Assembly (NCBI RefSeq): GCF_003258835.1
Contig: NZ_NPEV01000056.1
Span: 1-33,113, forward strand
Reading direction: 5' to 3'
From: Rhodobium orientis
Lineage (GTDB): Bacteria > Pseudomonadota > Alphaproteobacteria > Rhizobiales > Rhodobiaceae
Length of the DNA: 33,113 nucleotides
Position 1 is the stretch's first letter, and each line of letters starts with the position of its first letter. Below, in pieces: positions 9,449 through 19,922 of this stretch. A model generated the notes under the pieces. It saw only the letters and a list, made by a program, of their open reading frames with translations. It searched no databases and had not been told where the DNA came from. Position numbers and translations under genes: made by a program.

Positions 9449-9706
9449 TCACGCGGCGAGCAGCGGGTCGAGCTTGCCCTGGCGGTCAAGCGCATAGAGT
9501 TCGTCGCAGCCTCCGACATGGACGTCGCCGATAAATATCTGCGGAAACGTGCTGCCGCCATTCGCCCTTTTGATCATTTCCTGCCGTTTCGACGGGTCGA
9601 AGGTGGCATCGATCTCGGTAAACTTGGCCCCCTTTTCGCCAAGGAGGCGTTTTGCCGAAGAGCAATAGCCGCAAAATTTGCGGGTGTAGATAACGATTTC
9701 GGGCAT
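9449..9706 (-). CDS. grxC: Glutaredoxin 3
   Basis: A small glutathione-dependent dithiol oxidoreductase of 85 residues. The active site reads CGYC (residues 12-15 from the preferred start), a variant of the textbook CPYC. The thioredoxin-fold cis-proline motif FPQIFIGDVHVGG, with the GG that contacts glutathione, follows at about 54-66. The ATG at 9706 is preferred over a TTG directly before it because GGAGAC is well spaced upstream. It is the first gene of the grxC-nitrilase-DUF1178 row. Confidence 0.95.
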   Translation of the reverse strand: MPEIVIYTRKFCGYCSSAKRLLGEKGAKFTEIDATFDPSKRQEMIKRANGGSTFPQIFIGDVHVGGCDELYALDRQGKLDPLLAA

Positions 9707-9766
9707 CAACGTCTCCGTCCGGGCGGTCTGCCGGAAAAGGCAGCCGGGATCAACATCTTCTCTTTC

Positions 9767-10591
9767 TTATATTATGCCCGTTTCCTTCCCGACAACCCTT
9801 GCGAAAACAAGTACATCAACCGATTGTGCACCGCCGCGCAGTAGCGCCCTGGTCGAAGCCTTGACCGTGGCGCCCGAGGTCAGCACGTCATCGATGAGGA
9901 GAACCCGTCTGTCGGCGATCGCCGGACGCCGGTCTGGGGTCACCCGGAAGGCGCCTCGCACGTTGCGATCCCGCTCGCTGCCGGTGAGCCCGACCTGGTG
10001 CTGGGTGGCGCGAATGCGGTGCAGAATCAGCGGATCGAACGCGACGCCGGTGAGGCGGGAAATCTCGGCCCCGAGCAGCGCCGCCTGGTTGAAGCGCCGC
10101 CGCCACAGCCGCCAGCGATGCAGCGGCACCGGCACGATGACATCGGCGTCGTCCAGAAGCTCCTGCCCGGCCCGCGCCATCAACCGCGCCATCAGGCGGA
10201 CATGCTCGGTGTGATCGCGGTATTTAAAGCCGTGGACGACGTCGCGCGCAACGTCGTCGAAGACGGCCGCCGCTCGGGCGCGATCGAAGGGCGGCGGATC
10301 GGCGATCGCCTCGGCGCTGAGCGCGCCCTCGCCGAGATCGTAGGAAAACGGAATGCCGAGCCGGGCGCAGTAGGGTTTGTCGATCAGGGTCAGCCGCGAC
10401 CAGCACCTCGCACAGAGAGCATCGGCCACCGCCACCGGCTGCCGGCAGGCCATGCAGACCGGCGGCAGCACCAGGTCGAACAGCGAACGCCCGGCCGCCC
10501 CCATGATGGCACCCGCACGCCGCAGCCGTCCCGGTTCGGGGGCGGCAAGGGGATCGGCTAAAGGTGCGGCGAGGAAGGGATCCGGCGTCAT
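9767..10591 (-). CDS. comF: ComF family phosphoribosyltransferase-like protein
   Basis: A 274-residue ComF homologue. ComF proteins are needed for DNA uptake in naturally transformable bacteria; elsewhere the role is unclear. The N-terminal zinc-finger-like Cys pairs are visible (Cys46/Cys49 and Cys60/Cys63). The C-terminal half is a type I phosphoribosyltransferase fold with PVPLHRWRLWRRRFNQ (about 154-169) and the PRPP loop LLIDDVLTSGAT (231-242). The ATG at 10591 starts the conserved part; the frame is open further upstream, but that sequence is not family-like. It diverges from the methyltransferase gene at 10715. Confidence 0.92.
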   Translation of the reverse strand: MTPDPFLAAPLADPLAAPEPGRLRRAGAIMGAAGRSLFDLVLPPVCMACRQPVAVADALCARCWSRLTLIDKPYCARLGIPFSYDLGEGALSAEAIADPPPFDRARAAAVFDDVARDVVHGFKYRDHTEHVRLMARLMARAGQELLDDADVIVPVPLHRWRLWRRRFNQAALLGAEISRLTGVAFDPLILHRIRATQHQVGLTGSERDRNVRGAFRVTPDRRPAIADRRVLLIDDVLTSGATVKASTRALLRGGAQSVDVLVFARVVGKETGII

Positions 10592-10714
10592 GATGCAACG
10601 ATAGCGCGAAGTGCGGTCTGCGTCATCCGCGCCGATCGGCATATCGGCTTTGACCGGCGCGCCTCCCGGACCCATAACCACCGCATCGAACGAGAGCGCA
10701 CGAAAGGGAACAGT

Positions 10715-11614
10715 GTGGCCGACAACAGCCGGATTTTCGATCGCGAGCTCCTGAAGGCCCGGCGCCGGCGGGCCCTTGCCCGCAGCGGCGAGCCGGCCGA
10801 CTTCCTTGCCCGCATCGTCGCCGAAGACCTCGCCGAGCGGCTCGCCGCCGTCACTCGCGACTTCGACATCGCCATCGACCTTGGTGGCATTGCGGGCGCG
10901 GCTACGGACGCCATCCTGGAGACCGGCAAGGTCGCAACGCTCATCCGCGCAGACGATCTGGTCGCGGCCGGCGACAGTCCGGCGGCGGGCCTCCCGCTCA
11001 CCATCGATGCCGAAACCCTTCCCTTTGCCGAGGGAGCCCTCGACCTCGTCGTCTCCTCGCTCTCCCTGCAATTCGTCAACGATCTGCCGGGAACGCTCGT
11101 CCAGATCCGCAAGGCGCTGAAGCCGGACGGGCTGTTCCTCGGCGCGGTCCTTGGCGGCGATACGCTGAGCGAGCTCAGGATCGCGCTCGCCGAGGCCGAG
11201 ATCGAGGTCACCGGCGGCATCAGCCCGCGCGTCGCCCCCGCCCTCGACGTGCGCGATGCCGGGGCGCTCCTGCAGCGGGCCGGCTTCGCGCTTCCCGTCG
11301 TCGATCGGGATGCCCTCGTCGTGCGCTATGACACGCTCTTCGACCTCGCCCGCGACCTACGGGCGATGGCCGCCGCCAATTGCCTCGCGGAGCGCCGGCA
11401 CACGCCGACGCCAAAGGCCCTGTTCCTGAGGGCGGCGGAAATCTATGCGGAAAAGTTCAGCGATCCGGACGGGCGCATCCGCGCCACCTTCGAGGTGATC
11501 TCGCTGTCCGGCTGGGCGCCGCACGAAAGCCAGCAGCAGCCGCTGAGGCCCGGAACGGCGAAGACCCGCCTCGCCGAGGCTCTCGATCCGGCAAGACCTA
11601 ACGACGCAGAATGA
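10715..11614 (+). CDS. SAM-dependent methyltransferase-like protein (BioC / NDUFAF5-like)
   Basis: A 299-residue class I methyltransferase-like protein. The start IFDRELLKARRRRAL and the motif LPFAEGALDLVVSSLSLQFVNDLPG are typical of the alphaproteobacterial family related to BioC and to mitochondrial NDUFAF5, a complex I assembly factor that hydroxylates an arginine. The usual glycine-rich SAM motif is weak here (IAIDLGGIAGAATDAI), so cofactor use is uncertain. The GTG start at 10715 follows a purine-rich AAAGGGA. The last 17 nt overlap the convergent pilin-like gene. Methyltransferase, hydroxylase and assembly factor all remain possible. Confidence 0.85.
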   Translation: MADNSRIFDRELLKARRRRALARSGEPADFLARIVAEDLAERLAAVTRDFDIAIDLGGIAGAATDAILETGKVATLIRADDLVAAGDSPAAGLPLTIDAETLPFAEGALDLVVSSLSLQFVNDLPGTLVQIRKALKPDGLFLGAVLGGDTLSELRIALAEAEIEVTGGISPRVAPALDVRDAGALLQRAGFALPVVDRDALVVRYDTLFDLARDLRAMAAANCLAERRHTPTPKALFLRAAEIYAEKFSDPDGRIRATFEVISLSGWAPHESQQQPLRPGTAKTRLAEALDPARPNDAE

Positions 11615-11882
11615 CCGGCGGCAGTTGCGGGCAGGTAACCGCGCTCGGCGGCGCGGCGACGCCCTTGCGGGCGGTGTCGATCGACCCGGTGATCAGCATG
11701 TCGACGCCATCCGGCGCTGCGGCGTACTGGCGATCCTTAGCCGGCTGAATACCGAGACCGATCGCGAGAAGCCCCACCGACAGGGCCATGCCGATCGAGG
11801 CCGAGATCAACGCGAAGTCAATGGCGCCAATGCCGCGCTCGTCGCGCCAGAACCGGCGGGCGCCTGAAAGAAAAGAACCCAT
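11598..11882 (-). CDS. Divergent Flp-type pilin-like protein
   Basis: A 94-residue protein with a short charged leader, then RDERGIGAIDFALISASIG and one hydrophobic helix (about 18-46). This matches the type IVb (Flp/Fap) prepilin plan, where a prepilin peptidase cuts after Gly and the mature protein carries Glu at +5. Here the site reads G17|IGAID, so the +5 residue is Asp instead of Glu. After the helix comes a ~50-residue tail with one Cys (84) and several prolines, longer than in typical Flp subunits. The ATG at 11882 has GGAG 9 nt upstream; an ATG at 11897 is the alternative. It lies 153 nt downstream of a more standard Flp pilin. It could be a minor pilin or a pilin-derived membrane protein. 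Confidence 0.7.
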   Translation of the reverse strand: MGSFLSGARRFWRDERGIGAIDFALISASIGMALSVGLLAIGLGIQPAKDRQYAAAPDGVDMLITGSIDTARKGVAAPPSAVTCPQLPPVILRR

Positions 11883-12035
11883 GAGCGAACACTCCATCGA
11901 CACTGAAACGGACCGGCCAAACACGCAAGGCACCGGCCCGATGTCGCTGAGGCTACGCAACTGTGCTTAATACTTCGGTAACGACGAGTTCCCAAACGAT
12001 TGCACTGTCGGACGGTCCTGGCCGCGGCGGCAGGA

Positions 12036-12251
12036 TTATGGCGAATCTGGAAAGAGGTCGGCGACCACATCGAAGAAGCTTCCGGAAACCACGTCGCCCA
12101 GGGCAGTCATCGCACCGACAGCCATGATCCCCGTCATCATCGCGATAAGCGCATATTCGATCGCCGTCGCGCCGCGTTCGTCGGCGGCGAAACGACGTGG
12201 CAGATCGGAAAATTGTCGTCTCGAAACCGTAAGGTCGGTCTTGTCCGCCAT
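12036..12251 (-). CDS. Flp family type IVb pilin
   Basis: A 71-residue prepilin. A leader with basic residues ends at G27, followed by ATAIEYALIAMMTG. This is the standard Flp site with cleavage after Gly, Glu at +5 (E32) and Tyr at +6, continuing into one hydrophobic helix. Flp subunits build thin adhesive pili through the Tad/Cpa secretion system. No tad/cpa gene (ATPase, secretin, peptidase) is in this window, so it is an orphan copy depending on machinery elsewhere. The ATG at 12251 has AGGCAGGA directly upstream; the ATG at 12269 has no ribosome binding site. It lies 42 nt downstream of mutT and may be read from the argJ-mutT row. Confidence 0.85.
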   Translation of the reverse strand: MADKTDLTVSRRQFSDLPRRFAADERGATAIEYALIAMMTGIMAVGAMTALGDVVSGSFFDVVADLFPDSP

Positions 12252-12293
12252 TCCTGCCTCGCAGCGCATGCACCGCGACGCCGCAGGTGACGC

Positions 12294-12692
12294 CTAAAGA
12301 AGGTCGATCAGGTGCGGAATCAGCGGCTCGTCCGCCGGCGGCATCGGATAATCCCTGAGCCGCGCCGGGCGCACCCATTTCAGGGCCTGCCCCTCGCGCG
12401 CCTCGACCGTTCCCGACCATCTCCGGCAGACGTAAAGTGGCATCAAAAGGTGAAAATCCTCATAAGCGTAGCTGGCGAAGGTCAGCGGTGCCAGGCACGC
12501 CGGATTGATGTCGATGCCGAGTTCTTCGTTGAGTTCGCGGATCAGCGAATCTTCCGGCCGCTCGCCGGGCTCCAGCTTGCCGCCGGGAAATTCCCACAGG
12601 CCGGCAAGCGCCTTGCCCTCGGGACGTCGGGCGATCAGCACCCGGCCGTCGACATCGATGAGCGCGCAGGCAACGACGAGAAGGAGGTTCAT
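12294..12692 (-). CDS. mutT: 8-oxo-dGTP diphosphatase (Nudix)
   Basis: A 132-residue Nudix hydrolase. The full Nudix box G-x5-E-x7-REUxEExGU is present at 38-60 (GGKLEPGERPED followed by SLIRELNEELGI). The start VVACALIDVDGRVLIARRPEGK and the GLWEFPGGK context are MutT-like, so cleansing oxidised dGTP from the nucleotide pool is the likely role. The start codon overlaps the stop of the GNAT gene by 4 nt, so the two are coupled. Confidence 0.92.
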   Translation of the reverse strand: MNLLLVVACALIDVDGRVLIARRPEGKALAGLWEFPGGKLEPGERPEDSLIRELNEELGIDINPACLAPLTFASYAYEDFHLLMPLYVCRRWSGTVEAREGQALKWVRPARLRDYPMPPADEPLIPHLIDLL

Positions 12693-13474
12693 CCGGTCCC
12701 TTTCTCCGCCGGCGGCAGGGCCCGCCGGTAGTGATAGCGATAGGTTTCGCGAAAGCCGTAGGACCGGTAGAGCGCCTGGGCGGGCGCATTGTCGGCCTCA
12801 ACGCCGATCCAGAACAGCCGCGCGCCACCGTCCGCCGCCCAGCGATAGGCCGCCTCTAGGGTCTGGCGGGCATATCCCCGCCGCCGCTCTTTCCGGTCGG
12901 TAACGACGGCAAAGACCGTCGCGACATCCCGGTGCAGCGCGGCGATCAGGCAGCTTGCCGGAGCCCCGGCCTGCGTCCGCGCCGTGACGAACGCCGCCTC
13001 GTCGGCCATCGCACCGAGGATCGCACGAAACCCGCCGGTGGCGGCCTGCGAATAGCCGGAGAACCGCGCGACGGCATCGATGAACGCCTCGCTCGCCGTT
13101 TCCCTCACCTCAACCGCTCCGCCGCTTGCAGATGCCGCCGCCAGCGCGGCCGGATCGTCATGCACCAGCATCAGCGTCTCTCCGAAGCGCGCAAAGCCGC
13201 GCGCATCGGCGATGGCGACGACCGGCTCCGGCGTCAGCGGGGTCACCCGCACGACCATCGGAAAGCCCGCACGACGATAGAGGCCGCTTGCCCAGCCGAA
13301 CCGCCGCTCCGCGTCGTCGGCATCGGCGGGATCGAGAATGTTGAGGGAATTGGCGCGGTTGGTATGGCCGCCGGAGATCCGGACGATCCAGCTCCCGTCG
13401 ATCGCCGTCCTGACGCCGGGCCAGACCGAGAGCTGGGCGTCCTCGATCCGGCGGACGAGTGCGACGTCGGCCAC
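12689..13474 (-). CDS. GNAT family N-acetyltransferase
   Basis: A 261-residue protein with a GNAT fold in its C-terminal half. The acetyl-CoA binding loop is seen in VTDRKERRRGYARQTL (R-R-x-G-Y-A form), followed by the late motif DNAPAQALYRSYGFRE. The N-terminal half (SGGHTNRANSLNIL near 34-47) resembles the first of two degenerate GNAT repeats found in this family. The substrate is unknown. The GTG start at 13474 has GGAG overlapping the end of argJ. It lies between argJ (6-nt gap) and mutT (4-nt overlap), an order common in Hyphomicrobiales. Confidence 0.88.
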   Translation of the reverse strand: MADVALVRRIEDAQLSVWPGVRTAIDGSWIVRISGGHTNRANSLNILDPADADDAERRFGWASGLYRRAGFPMVVRVTPLTPEPVVAIADARGFARFGETLMLVHDDPAALAAASASGGAVEVRETASEAFIDAVARFSGYSQAATGGFRAILGAMADEAAFVTARTQAGAPASCLIAALHRDVATVFAVVTDRKERRRGYARQTLEAAYRWAADGGARLFWIGVEADNAPAQALYRSYGFRETYRYHYRRALPPAEKGTG

Positions 13475-13480
13475 CGGCCG

Positions 13481-14722
13481 TCAGCTCCGGTAGTCGCCGT
13501 TGATGGCGATATAGCCCTTGGTCAGGTCGCAGGTCCACACCGTGTCGCGGCCGGTGCCGAGCCCGAGGTCGACGCGGATGGCGATCTCCGGCTCCTTCAT
13601 CACCGCCGAGGCGGCCGCTTCCGAATAGTCCGGATCGCGCTCGCCCTCGACGGCGACGCGCACGTCGCCGAACCAGATCGCCAGCCGGTCCCGGTCGGCC
13701 GGCTCGCCGGCCTTGCCGACGGCCATGACGATGCGGCCCCAGTTGGCGTCCTCGCCGGCGATCGCGGTCTTGACCAGTGGCGAATTGGCGATCGCCATGC
13801 CGATCCTGCGGGCCGACGCCTTGGAGGTCGCGCCCTCCACGGTGATGGCAACGAACTTGCGGGCACCTTCGCCGTCCTTGACCACCTGATGGGCAAGATC
13901 GAGGAGGAGACCGCCGAACGCCTTGCGGAAGGCGGCGAGCCGCCGGTCGCCGGGCTCGGTGATCTCCGGGGCGCCGCGCTTGGCGGCAGCGCCCGTGGCG
14001 AAGGCCAGCACCGTGTCGCTGGTCGAGGTATCGCCGTCGACCGTGACGGCGTTGAACGAGTCCTTCACCCCGCGCGACAACAACTTCTGCAGAACGGGGG
14101 CCGCCACCGGTGCGTCGGTGAAGACGAAGGACAGCATGGTCGCCATGTCGGGCGCGATCATGCCGGAGCCCTTGGCAATCCCGACGATCGTCGTCTCCAC
14201 GCCGCCGATCTTCGCCGTCGCCGTTGCCAGCTTCGGGAAGGTGTCGGTGGTCATGATCGCCTTTGCCGCGTCCAGGAACCTGCCGGGCACGGCATCGCGC
14301 ACCAGCCCGTCGACGACGGCGCCGAATTTCGACGCATCGAGCGGCTCGCCGATCACCCCGGTGGAGGCGAGATAGACCTCTTGCGGCTTGCAGCCCGCTG
14401 CCGCCGCCATCTGGTCGGCGGAGAGTTTCACCGCCTCGGCGCCGCGTTTTCCCGTAAAGGCGTTGGCGTTGCCGGAATTGACCAGCAGCGCCCCGGCTCG
14501 GCCCCCGGCAAGGTTCGCCTTGCACCAGTCGACCGGCGCGGAGGCACATTTCGACTTCGTGAAGACGCCGGCGACCTCCGCCCCGCCGTCGAAGACGACG
14601 GCGAGCACGTCGGTGCGGCCCTTGTACTTGATGCCGGCCGCGGCCGTTGCCAGCCGGACGCCGGCAACCTGCGGCGGCTCAGCATAAGAGGCCGGCGCAA
14701 ACGGCGAGGGCGTCAGCTCCAT
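13481..14722 (-). CDS. argJ: Glutamate N-acetyltransferase / amino-acid acetyltransferase
   Basis: ArgJ moves the acetyl group from N-acetylornithine to glutamate, making the arginine pathway cyclic; bifunctional forms also acetylate glutamate from acetyl-CoA. The 413-residue precursor carries the self-cleavage site APDMATML: cleavage falls between Ala194 and Thr195, and the exposed Thr is the nucleophile. Other family marks are [11 protein letters not shown] (81-91) and the C-terminal ending [11 protein letters not shown]. Whether it is mono- or bifunctional cannot be told here. The ATG at 14722 lies 7 nt after the parvulin gene, so the two are probably co-transcribed. Confidence 0.96.
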   Translation of the reverse strand: MELTPSPFAPASYAEPPQVAGVRLATAAAGIKYKGRTDVLAVVFDGGAEVAGVFTKSKCASAPVDWCKANLAGGRAGALLVNSGNANAFTGKRGAEAVKLSADQMAAAAGCKPQEVYLASTGVIGEPLDASKFGAVVDGLVRDAVPGRFLDAAKAIMTTDTFPKLATATAKIGGVETTIVGIAKGSGMIAPDMATMLSFVFTDAPVAAPVLQKLLSRGVKDSFNAVTVDGDTSTSDTVLAFATGAAAKRGAPEITEPGDRRLAAFRKAFGGLLLDLAHQVVKDGEGARKFVAITVEGATSKASARRIGMAIANSPLVKTAIAGEDANWGRIVMAVGKAGEPADRDRLAIWFGDVRVAVEGERDPDYSEAAASAVMKEPEIAIRVDLGLGTGRDTVWTCDLTKGYIAINGDYRS

Positions 14723-14729
14723 GGCGCGC

Positions 14730-15593
14730 CTATTCGCTCTTCTTGGCCGCTTCGTCGAGCCGTTCGATGGTCGCGTCTTCCTTCAGCTTGGCCACGGACT
14801 CGATGTACTTCTCGCGCATCAGCGTTTCGCGAATGCGGTCCTTGACCTGGTCGAAGGCCGGCGGCTCCTGCTTGCGGCGCTCCTCGACCTTGATGACGTG
14901 CCAGCCGAACTGGGTCTTCACCGGCTCCTTGGTGTATTCGCCGGCAGCGAGCTGGAAGGCCGCGTCCTCGAATTCCTTGACCATGCGCCCCTTGGTGAAG
15001 AAGCCGAGGTCGCCGCCGTTCGGGCCGGACGGGCCGGTCGACTTCTCCTTGGCCAGTTCCGCGAAGTCGGCGCCGTCCTCGAGCTGCTTGATGATATCCT
15101 TGGCCTCGTCCTCGGTCTTGACGAGGATGTGCCGGGCCTTCAGCTCCTCGGACGCCTCGAAGTCGGCGGTATCCTTGTCGTAGCGCGCCTTGATCGCCGC
15201 CTCGTCGATCGCGCCGGCGATGTTTTCCTGCACATACGCGTCGCGCAGCGCCCGCATCTTCAGGAAGTTCATGCGGGTCTTGAAGGCGTCGCTTTCGGCA
15301 AGGCCTTGGCTTTCGGCGGCCTGGGACATCAGCAGCATGTCGATGAGGGCCGAGACCAGGATCGGCCGGCGCTGGTCTTCCGGCACCCGGCGCAGTTCCG
15401 CCAGGAAGTCCTCGGCCATGAAGGCGAGATCGGATTCCCGGATGACGCCGTCGCCGACCTTGGCGAGAACGTTGTTTTCCGCGGCCGCATCCTGGGCAAG
15501 GGCGCTCACGGGTGCCATCACCGAAGGCGTGGCAAGGAGCAGGAACGCAGCCGAAAGGGCGGCGCTGACGCGGGATCTGGATGGCATTGTCAT
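14730..15593 (-). CDS. Exported parvulin-type peptidyl-prolyl isomerase
   Basis: A 287-residue periplasmic folding factor. It has a signal peptide with a basic start and a hydrophobic core (about 10-33), with likely cleavage after VSALA. A SurA/PrsA-like helical N-domain follows, then a parvulin domain at about 150-245 ([42 protein letters not shown]). Two starts are possible. The ATG at 15593 has AAAGGA immediately before it, which is too close. The ATG at 15587 has the same AAAGGA at a good 6-nt distance and is perhaps the real start. It diverges from secA and heads the argJ-GNAT-mutT row. Confidence 0.92.
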   Translation of the reverse strand: MTMPSRSRVSAALSAAFLLLATPSVMAPVSALAQDAAAENNVLAKVGDGVIRESDLAFMAEDFLAELRRVPEDQRRPILVSALIDMLLMSQAAESQGLAESDAFKTRMNFLKMRALRDAYVQENIAGAIDEAAIKARYDKDTADFEASEELKARHILVKTEDEAKDIIKQLEDGADFAELAKEKSTGPSGPNGGDLGFFTKGRMVKEFEDAAFQLAAGEYTKEPVKTQFGWHVIKVEERRKQEPPAFDQVKDRIRETLMREKYIESVAKLKEDATIERLDEAAKKSE

Positions 15594-15774
15594 TCCTTTC
15601 GCTCGGAAACGGGCCGCAATTCCGTTTCCACGGGGCTTGCGGCAGACAGATATGCCGAATTCGGTGGCGTTGACAACATACCGACCCCCTCTTATCTGTC
15701 GAACGGTTCCGCACGGCCCGTCCGGAGCCGCCGTTTCGTTGCGGTCGCGGCCGCCTCCACCGGCAGTCCGGCCC

Positions 15775-15800
15775 CACGAAGTCGCGGAACCGACTTCGTG
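15775..15800. promoter_or_regulatory. Perfect inverted repeat upstream of secA
   Basis: CACGAAGTCG (15775-15784) and CGACTTCGTG (15791-15800) form a perfect 10-bp inverted repeat with a 6-nt loop, about 85 nt before the secA start. No T-run follows. It may be an operator, an mRNA hairpin in the secA leader, or a site for the divergent PPIase gene. Confidence 0.4.
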
Positions 15801-15883
15801 ACACGTTCATGCACCGCTCTTAAATAGCGCTTGCCAGCGACCGCACCGGCTGTTTCCGGCCGCAGGCAAAGAAAGGATCACCA

Positions 15884-18691
<2,808 letters not shown>

Positions 18692-18914
18692 GGGCGATTA
18701 ATCCACATGCCGAGAATACGAGCCTGTCAAAGCGGAAAGTGGGACTCGATTTTCAGGTATCGAGGACAACAGTCGGAGACCGTACCCATGTCGCACGTGT
18801 GAACATTTGGCATATTGGGACATATCGGATGCTCCCCAGCCCGGCGTGCGCGGGTCATCACCAGTAACCATCCCTCGGCGAATAAGCTCGTCTAGCTGGC
18901 ACATCGCCAAGCTT

Positions 18915-18943
18915 TTGTGCGTTAAACCTTTTGCAGGTATAGA
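18915..18943 (+). promoter_or_regulatory. Possible promoter of a small RNA
   Basis: TTGTGC (18915-18920) and TATAGA (18938-18943) have the ideal 17-bp spacing of a housekeeping-sigma promoter. The -10 fits well and the -35 partly. Transcription would start near 18950 and run to the terminator at 19197-19230. Confidence 0.4.
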
Positions 18944-18949
18944 ATACTG

Positions 18950-19235
18950 ATTTCTTTACTTTTTCTGTGAACTGTGCGATATAACAGCACAACGACGTCG
19001 CCCGGTCTGCACCATGACGACGCCGTTGCTCTTTCCCATCCATGATGGGTAGTGGTGAGGCCCTATCGGCCCCTGCGGACGGATACGGAACGTAGCCGAC
19101 ACCGCCCGGAAGTCGTTAGGCTCTAAAAGCCAGAGGCATAACCATCCTTGTGGACCTCCGTGTGTCTGCAACCCGTTGAGCAGGATTTCTGGCTTCAAAA
19201 CGGCCCTTAGTTGCAGCTAAGGGCCGTTTTCTTTT
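18950..19235 (+). ncRNA. Candidate small RNA of about 285 nt
   Basis: Inferred from a promoter-like pair ending at 18943 and an excellent rho-independent terminator ending near 19236, with no credible coding frame between. The plus-strand ATGs inside open only frames of 12 and 17 codons. Short local stems are visible, such as GGCT/AGCC around 19121-19133. It does not show the hallmarks of tmRNA, RNase P RNA, SRP RNA or any riboswitch recognisable by eye. The terminator could instead belong to a longer transcript from secA. Confidence 0.3.
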
Positions 19236-19236
19236 T
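19197..19236 (+). terminator. Strong intrinsic terminator
   Basis: AAAACGGCCCTTAG (19197-19210) pairs perfectly with CTAAGGGCCGTTTT (19217-19230) around a 6-nt loop, and the T-run continues as CTTTTT. On the minus strand the stem also ends in TTTT, so it may work both ways. It sits 84 nt before the coiled-coil/HTH gene and isolates it from upstream transcription. Confidence 0.85.
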
Positions 19237-19319
19237 GCACATTCAGCCTGGCCGCGCAAGATACAAGTTGCCTAATCCATCGTCGTGTGTTTTTCTGTGT
19301 GGAACAAACGGAGGACGCC

Positions 19320-19922
19320 ATGACCGATGCAGCATACGCAAATGCCATCGCTAAGCGCGACTTAATTGCGAAACAAATTAACGATATGGAACAAGAGCTT
19401 GAGGGCCTACGGCGTGATCTCCGAAAGCTCGATGGGTGGCTTGAATTCAGGGATGAATTGGCCGCCGACGACAGCGCCATACAATCGAACAAAATTGTGG
19501 AAGCGCCAGATTCAGAAAAGCCAAAACGGCCGAAAAATCCGCCAAAGGAGGACGTAGCCGAGTCGGCGCGCGAAATTATTAAGGAACGTGGCGCTCCGAT
19601 GGGCCGGTCGGAATTGTACAATGCACTGTGCGAGCGTGGCATACACCTTCACGGTAAAGACCCAGAGATGGTTCTTTCGACTATGCTCTGGCGCATGAAA
19701 GATCGTGTTGTACGTCTAAAATCTGGCGGCTACTGGCTCGCCGATGAGCCTTATCGCGACGCTGACTACTACCCTACGATGCAGCATGAAATTGAGGCTC
19801 TGGAAGCCGATATAGAGGAGCACGATCGTAACTATTTGCTTTTGGATCAGCCGACTATCTCTGATCACGACTACGACCAGCTGAAAGAAAGGCTAGCCGC
19901 TTTGAAAGGCCGGGTGGACTGA
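19320..19922 (+). CDS. Coiled-coil, HARE-HTH-like protein with a DNA ligase Ia-like C-terminus
   Basis: A 200-residue protein without a named family. Residues ~8-50 form a charged heptad-like helix (KRDLIAKQINDMEQELEGLR), probably a coiled coil. Residues ~78-142 resemble the HARE-HTH winged helix (AREIIKERGAPMGRSELYNA, then HGKDPEMVLSTMLWR and GYWLAD), a DNA-binding module often found with restriction or DNA-repair enzymes. Residues ~153-197 resemble domain Ia of NAD-dependent DNA ligase: IEEHDRNYLLLDQP followed by TISDHDYDQL. Four of the five NMN-contacting positions of E. coli LigA (Tyr22, Asp32, Tyr35, Asp36) align with Tyr172, Asp182, Tyr185 and Asp186; His23 is replaced by Leu. No adenylation domain is present. 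The ATG at 19320 follows a strong GGAGG; a GTG at 19287 is less likely. Lower GC than its neighbours suggests horizontal transfer. Confidence 0.75.
   Translation: MTDAAYANAIAKRDLIAKQINDMEQELEGLRRDLRKLDGWLEFRDELAADDSAIQSNKIVEAPDSEKPKRPKNPPKEDVAESAREIIKERGAPMGRSELYNALCERGIHLHGKDPEMVLSTMLWRMKDRVVRLKSGGYWLADEPYRDADYYPTMQHEIEALEADIEEHDRNYLLLDQPTISDHDYDQLKERLAALKGRVD

Larger units (their letters stand above)
18692..19319. other. 628-bp AT-richer spacer after secA
   Basis: Composition drops here compared with the flanking core genes. There is no clear secA terminator; only a weak 6-bp stem (CTCGAT 18745-18750 with ATCGAG 18759-18764) was found. The second half holds a promoter-like pair, a structured stretch and a strong intrinsic terminator, described separately as a possible small RNA. 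A minus-strand frame at 18956-19198 is open but shows no recognisable domain and lies opposite the putative RNA. No tRNA or tmRNA signature was found. Confidence 0.5.

Noticed and set aside
9728-9743. Hairpin CTGCC/GGCAG between comF and grxC as terminator
   Set aside because: The stem is only 5 bp and has no T-run on the minus strand.
18956-19198. An 80-codon minus-strand frame in the spacer after secA
   Set aside because: It starts at a TTG within the terminator stem with no ribosome binding site, shows no domain, and faces the end of secA with nothing downstream. Left open but not called.
18692-19236. Known structured RNAs (two-piece tmRNA, RNase P RNA, SRP RNA) in the secA downstream spacer
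   Set aside because: The tag-encoding sequence, the RNase P core (GAGGAAAGTCC type) and the SRP loop (GGAAGCAGC type) were looked for and not found.
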